DNA of 64,000 bases, from assembly GCA_966211795.1 (NCBI GenBank), contig CBIHNW010000006.1, positions 146,471-210,470 of the forward strand, in the 5' to 3' direction. The notes beneath the pieces were generated by a model. That model was not told the DNA's origin. It searched no databases and was given only the letters and a program-made list of their open reading frames with translations. The position numbers and the translations under genes are program-made. This DNA comes from 21-14-0-10-47-8 sp966211795 (lineage in GTDB: Bacteria > Bdellovibrionota > Bdellovibrionia > Bdellovibrionales > Bdellovibrionaceae). Numbering within the stretch: the first letter of the stretch is position 1; each line of letters starts with the position of its first letter. Shown here one piece after another: positions 60,355 to 64,000 of this stretch.

Positions 60355-61412
60355 GGGAAGTCTCGCATCGCTAATTCGTGGAACAACTGAACGAGAGCCC
60401 AAGAAGGTTTCGTGTTGAAGCTGTAAGGTGAATCCGTATAGCGAACATCTCCGCAAGCTTTCGAGACCGTTTCGGTCAGTCGGAAAGAACCCAGCGCCGA
60501 ATTGCCTTCGTCGAATTCGAAGCTTTTCACCACGGCTCGCGAAACACCCGGCCACAGGCCAATGCTTTCGCACTCGCTGAGCGACTGGTTCGAGCTCAGA
60601 AGCAGGAAGGAATTCACTCTCTCATTCAAACTATACAAAAACTTCTTGATCGCCGGTCTTTTGATCTGGAGACGAAGAACGGTGCAGAAGCAGGTGCCGC
60701 CCGAGGCCTCGGCTTCAGACATTGTTTCCAACTGTTCGAGGGTCCTCCCGCTTGCCAAATATCGCAATCCTTCTTTCGCCAGGACCGATAACACGACCGA
60801 AGGTTCATTGATGGTGGGAATCCAAGAGGTGGTGCTGATATTTTCCAATAAAAGCTGGGTGAGCAGTGGATGAAATCGTCCCTTGATTTCCTGTCCCATC
60901 AGGAACGTTTGCGTGGAGCTGAGATAAAGCCGCACACTTTGCGCAAAGTTTTTCACCAGTTGGTCTGTTCCGCATTTGTGGCTTCCTTCAAAGTAAGCGC
61001 GTCGGGCTTTGTCGGCCGATCCATGACAAGCGAGCATCTTCTGCCAAAGCTCGGCCGCCTGCGTGTTCAAATCATCCAGCGCCGACAGATCGAAGCTTCC
61101 GGCATTCTCGTAGGTCCAGTGGATGGGTTCGATCTTCACATTCAATTTGTCGGCCGGAAGATCTGAGCCTTCGGCAAAGGCATCGCCCACGGTTCGGATC
61201 AGCATGCGCGGGCAGTACTGGCCTTCCAAGGTCGTGTTGGGCTTGTTCGGAATCTGCATGATGTTGATGTGCGTGTCTTTGTAGAGCTGATTGTGGCAAG
61301 GCGTGCGAAACTGTTCCAGTTCCTTTTGGAAATCGCCCATAAAGTCCTGTGCCCGGGCCTGCAGGCCGCACAGTAAGATTCCAGAAATGAATATTTTTAA
61401 TGCCATTTTCAT
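60351..61412 (-). CDS. Secreted protein, paralogue of the gene at 59206
   Basis: 353 aa. ATG at 61412 has GGGAG six bases upstream; KMALKIFISGILLCGLQARA is a signal peptide. Cysteine-rich (FRTPCHNQL, EGQYCPRM, GGTCFCTVLR) and helical, with LSALDDLNTQAAELWQKMLACHG as the best conserved block shared with the following gene. Unknown function; probably periplasmic or secreted and made together with its paralogue. Confidence 0.65.
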   Translation of the reverse strand: MKMALKIFISGILLCGLQARAQDFMGDFQKELEQFRTPCHNQLYKDTHINIMQIPNKPNTTLEGQYCPRMLIRTVGDAFAEGSDLPADKLNVKIEPIHWTYENAGSFDLSALDDLNTQAAELWQKMLACHGSADKARRAYFEGSHKCGTDQLVKNFAQSVRLYLSSTQTFLMGQEIKGRFHPLLTQLLLENISTTSWIPTINEPSVVLSVLAKEGLRYLASGRTLEQLETMSEAEASGGTCFCTVLRLQIKRPAIKKFLYSLNERVNSFLLLSSNQSLSECESIGLWPGVSRAVVKSFEFDEGNSALGSFRLTETVSKACGDVRYTDSPYSFNTKPSWALVQLFHELAMRDFP

Positions 61413-61766
61413 CAGAAACTCCCGTTGGTGAGTGATGAAAATTTCGGGCCAGACAATACCGAATATTGCGGACCTGCAAGGATCAGGTTTGTTCTGAGCT
61501 TGCGGCTTTTTCGGTGGGACTTTATTTGTGAAGGCACCGTCAAAATCTTCAACAGTCGAACGATCAATCCAAGTCATGGCTTTCCTTTCGAGAGGGATTT
61601 GATTCCTGAAAAGAAGGTACCAAAGCCGTGTCGACTTGGGGGATCACTTGAACTGACTTGTTTGGCCTGATTTTGTGAGCGACTTGCGGGCAGCGAGGGA
61701 CGCGCTTTCGGTCTGGCTGGCGCAAAGCTCGAGATTGAGGGCTCCATGTCGTCAGGGCCGGGCAAG
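61413..61766. other. Intergenic region, no gene seen
   Basis: Lies between two minus-strand genes. It should contain the promoter for the paralogous pair. No clear terminator or repeat was found. Confidence 0.45.
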
Positions 61767-63569
61767 CTAAGGCCAATACGGTTTCGTCATGCAAAGCTTT
61801 TGCAGATCTTGGTTGGTGCTGATTCGATCTTGAAAGGCCTCAACGATGACCTTGCCGTCTTTTTGCCGACACAGTTTCGCAAAGTCACTGACATCAATAG
61901 TGCTGTTCTCGCTGAAGTCGAGCCCGATGTGATCTTCGTTTTGAAATAAACTGGGGTTCTTTCGGACCGTCCAAAAGATCTCGGGATTCGAAGCCCGAAG
62001 GACCGCGCCCGCTTGCAAGCGAAGGGGGACTCCGGCCACGATGGTCAGATTTTCCAGGCGTGAGTGGGGCCACAGTTTCACTTCGAACAGGTGTTTCAAG
62101 GTCGCACCGATCGCCCCTTGTTTGCCGTAGCCGTAAAAGATCTCGACATTTTGAATTTGCACCGCTTGCGAGACCAAGAGCTGTCCTTCGTGCAATTTGA
62201 AATTGAAGATTCGGTTCTCGGAGCCAACCTCCATACGCGTGATATCGGTGGCAACGACATTTTCCAAAACTGAACGCGCACCAACGTGTGCCGCACTTTG
62301 TTTGCTCAGGGTGGGAGTGTTTTCGGCAAGCATCGTGACGTGTGTCCTAACGATGCGTGCTCCGGCCCCGATTTTACATCCCTGCGTTTGGCAGATATTC
62401 GTATCGATGAGAACTGCATTTTCGGGAATATAAGTTTCAACCGCGGCCGTCGCCATGCCGATAAATGCGGATGGATCGACGCCATCTTGTTGAAAATCAG
62501 GCAAAGCATTTTCGATCTTGTTCATGTAAGTGTAGCCGCCACCTTTTTTCCAAACTTGGACTTTGTTCAGCCATTTCGGAAATCGTTCTTGGGCTTTTGA
62601 AGCCAGGCCATACTGAAAAGAAAGACGCAAAAGCCAGCGCATCTTGGCGATCTCATCCACGGTCAAATCGCGCAATTGTCCCTTGGTTTGGGCATTGAGC
62701 AGATCCAAACCCAGTGCGAGCGATTGATCGATTCGGGAGATATCTTGATCCGGAATGCCCCGGCGTCGCAGACCCTCGTGCGCTAATGACAAGGCCTGAA
62801 ATCGCAGCTCGGGCGAGCCATCTGCGGGTGGGGCAAAATCATTTTCAAGCATCAATGTGTAAGGAGTCGAATACAAGGTGCAGGCCGATCGCGAGCGAGT
62901 GGCGTTGCGGGGAATCGAAGCATTGCGAGTCACATTCAAGCACTGCGAAAAGACAGGATCCTTGGCGCCATCCGGAATTTCCGAAACCAACAACAGCTCG
63001 ACTCCGTCAGAGAGAATATCGCTCGCGATAAAGTCACCTTCGTTCAGGTGGGCTTTTCCGAACACGTCGTAATTGTGGCTATCGAGCTGGACCAGCGTGG
63101 ATTGCAAAATTCTCTGCAGCTTCTGCAATTCATTTTTGACGTTCTCGGGAATCTTGTAGGGCTTGCCGGCCGGAATGTGTTCGCTCAAACGAAAATCTTC
63201 CGGCAAGGTGACGTAAAGGCTTGCTAGATCCGGTTTGCCGTCAGGGGTTGTCACTTTATCATTGCCACCACCCGAAGAGCTTCCCTCGAGAGATTGCCGA
63301 AGGTCCATGTCACGGTCATTTCTTGGTTTGGAATCCTGTTGGCGCAGGTCCATCGAGTTTTTATCACCGGATGTTGGGCGAATCTCCTTCCGCTCCAAAC
63401 GCAGATCTTCGGTTTTCCGTTCGGCCTTATTATCGGCTCGATCCAGAGCGCTTTTATTTGAGGAGCGGAGGTCGGGCTTCAAGGTCGCCGGAGCCGCAGA
63501 TAGCGTGCCGGTCGTCAATAAGATCGACAGTACCAAGGCAACAGGTGGGGTTATTTGCGCTCTCATCAT
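61767..63569 (-). CDS. Large exported protein with charged linker, function unknown
   Basis: 600 aa. Signal peptide RAQITPPVALVLSILLTTGTLSA, then a highly charged low-complexity linker (about 28-100) with repeated DLRxxxxK/R elements (KPDLRSSNKS, TEDLRLERK, MDLRQQDSK, MDLRQSLEG). A helical part (about 130-340) and a C-terminal part that looks like a right-handed beta-helix (VGARSVLENVVATDITRMEVG, QIQNVEIFYGYG) follow. AAGGA lies just ahead of the tandem ATGs. Not recognised; the beta-helix hints at a carbohydrate- or surface-interacting protein. Confidence 0.65.
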   Translation of the reverse strand: MMRAQITPPVALVLSILLTTGTLSAAPATLKPDLRSSNKSALDRADNKAERKTEDLRLERKEIRPTSGDKNSMDLRQQDSKPRNDRDMDLRQSLEGSSSGGGNDKVTTPDGKPDLASLYVTLPEDFRLSEHIPAGKPYKIPENVKNELQKLQRILQSTLVQLDSHNYDVFGKAHLNEGDFIASDILSDGVELLLVSEIPDGAKDPVFSQCLNVTRNASIPRNATRSRSACTLYSTPYTLMLENDFAPPADGSPELRFQALSLAHEGLRRRGIPDQDISRIDQSLALGLDLLNAQTKGQLRDLTVDEIAKMRWLLRLSFQYGLASKAQERFPKWLNKVQVWKKGGGYTYMNKIENALPDFQQDGVDPSAFIGMATAAVETYIPENAVLIDTNICQTQGCKIGAGARIVRTHVTMLAENTPTLSKQSAAHVGARSVLENVVATDITRMEVGSENRIFNFKLHEGQLLVSQAVQIQNVEIFYGYGKQGAIGATLKHLFEVKLWPHSRLENLTIVAGVPLRLQAGAVLRASNPEIFWTVRKNPSLFQNEDHIGLDFSENSTIDVSDFAKLCRQKDGKVIVEAFQDRISTNQDLQKLCMTKPYWP

Positions 63570-63699
63570 CAAGTCCTTTTCCTTCGAAATGGTATTACAA
63601 GAGCAGTGCCATTCTCGGCGTCGGGAAGTTGAATGCGGGAGGGGAGTTGCTTTTCGGGGAAACGCGGTGGATGCGAAACTTTATCGCGGCATCTCGCAG

Positions 63700-63930
63700 C
63701 TCTCATGAAACACACGAAGCTTCGTCCAGGTATCATGGCACTCGCTGCGTACATGAAGCTCTGCGCTGGAATCTTGGGGTGCACCGCCCACATGAAGCTA
63801 GGTCTTTCCAACTTGCGAATCTTGCGCAAAACACGAAAATTCATTCTTGCATCTTGAAGCCCGCGTCGCACATGAAGCTTCGTCATTGTATATTGAAGCA
63901 CGCGACGCACATGAAGCTCTGCGGAATATT
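63700..63930. repeat. Degenerate 39-40-bp tandem repeat, six units
   Basis: Units begin near 63713, 63752, 63791, 63831, 63871 and 63910 with CA(T/C)GAAGCT and end with C-rich GCGxCGCA. Copies differ at many sites, so this is not a CRISPR array. Period 39-40 bp is close to 13 codons, and both strands can be partly translated across it, but no gene with a start, ribosome site and family match was found. Confidence 0.7.
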
Positions 63931-64000
63931 TCTGCTAGTGAAATATTTATTGTCAAGTTTCAGCGACTTTGTCAGGTCGTCGTTGCAGCGATTATGTCAG

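Noticed and set aside
63700..63930. CRISPR array
   Set aside because: Repeat units are strongly degenerate, there are no unique spacers of even length between identical repeats, and no cas genes occur in the window.

Overview
The window reads as chromosome of a Gram-negative, roughly mid-GC bacterium, most likely a member of the Bdellovibrionota or a related deltaproteobacterial-type lineage. The reasons are an LptG-type permease, many lipoproteins with clear lipoboxes, several beta-barrel-like proteins, a Grx4/BolA pair and, above all, an Agl/Glt-like operon (TolQ + two TolR + TPR + AgmX-like + outer-membrane genes) of the type known from Myxococcus gliding and also present in Bdellovibrio. 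This placement is inference; no rRNA or tRNA gene was recognised.

Layout. 1-5.97 kb: 5' part of a sigma-54 response regulator divergent from serA, a CWC/DUF5522 protein, a 1.45-kb gene-poor stretch with two minus-strand intrinsic terminators and possible small RNAs, then a GlcD-type flavoprotein and an Hpt/DUF2892 pair. 6-15.7 kb: nitronate monooxygenase, methyltransferase, secreted proteins, a lipoprotein gene cut by an in-frame stop, bolA-grx4, a phosphoglycerol-transferase-like sulfatase fold protein and an HNH protein. 15.75-18.9 kb: both subunits of DNA topoisomerase VI, subunit B carrying a GTKK-repeat tail. 18.9-22.2 kb: a REP-associated transposase (RAYT) flanked by long inverted repeats that supply the stop codons of their neighbours, and a chemoreceptor. 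24.35-28.84 kb: a five-gene operon FkbH - ACP - DltD-like - 50-aa DltX-like microprotein - MBOAT. This looks like a Dlt-style envelope acylation pathway in which an FkbH loader (glyceryl donor in known systems) replaces DltA. 29.2-35 kb: aconitase, DoxX, lipoprotein and S41 peptidase.

35.17-44.28 kb: ten tightly coupled genes of an energised envelope-spanning machine (H+ channel TolQ/TolR/TolR, TPR scaffold, AgmX/TonB-like linker, beta-barrel, and two lipoproteins with poly-threonine spacers, one a VWA protein). 44.3-53.8 kb: an accessory island with an Rhs scrap, an integrase scrap, GGCACG repeats, a HEPN-like protein, two small membrane proteins and a teneurin-like PKD-NHL-Rhs protein of about 2,450 codons split by one in-frame TAG. 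54.3-59.2 kb: housekeeping (redoxin, birA, nadC, REC-domain protein, lptG). 59.2-63.6 kb: secreted proteins of unknown function including a tandem paralogous pair. The end carries a degenerate 39-40-bp repeat array.

The strongest candidates for something undescribed are the FkbH/ACP/DltX/MBOAT operon, the gene-terminal repeat family linked to the RAYT, the bacterial topoisomerase VI with its repetitive lysine-rich tail, and the VWA/poly-Thr extension of the Agl/Glt-like operon.
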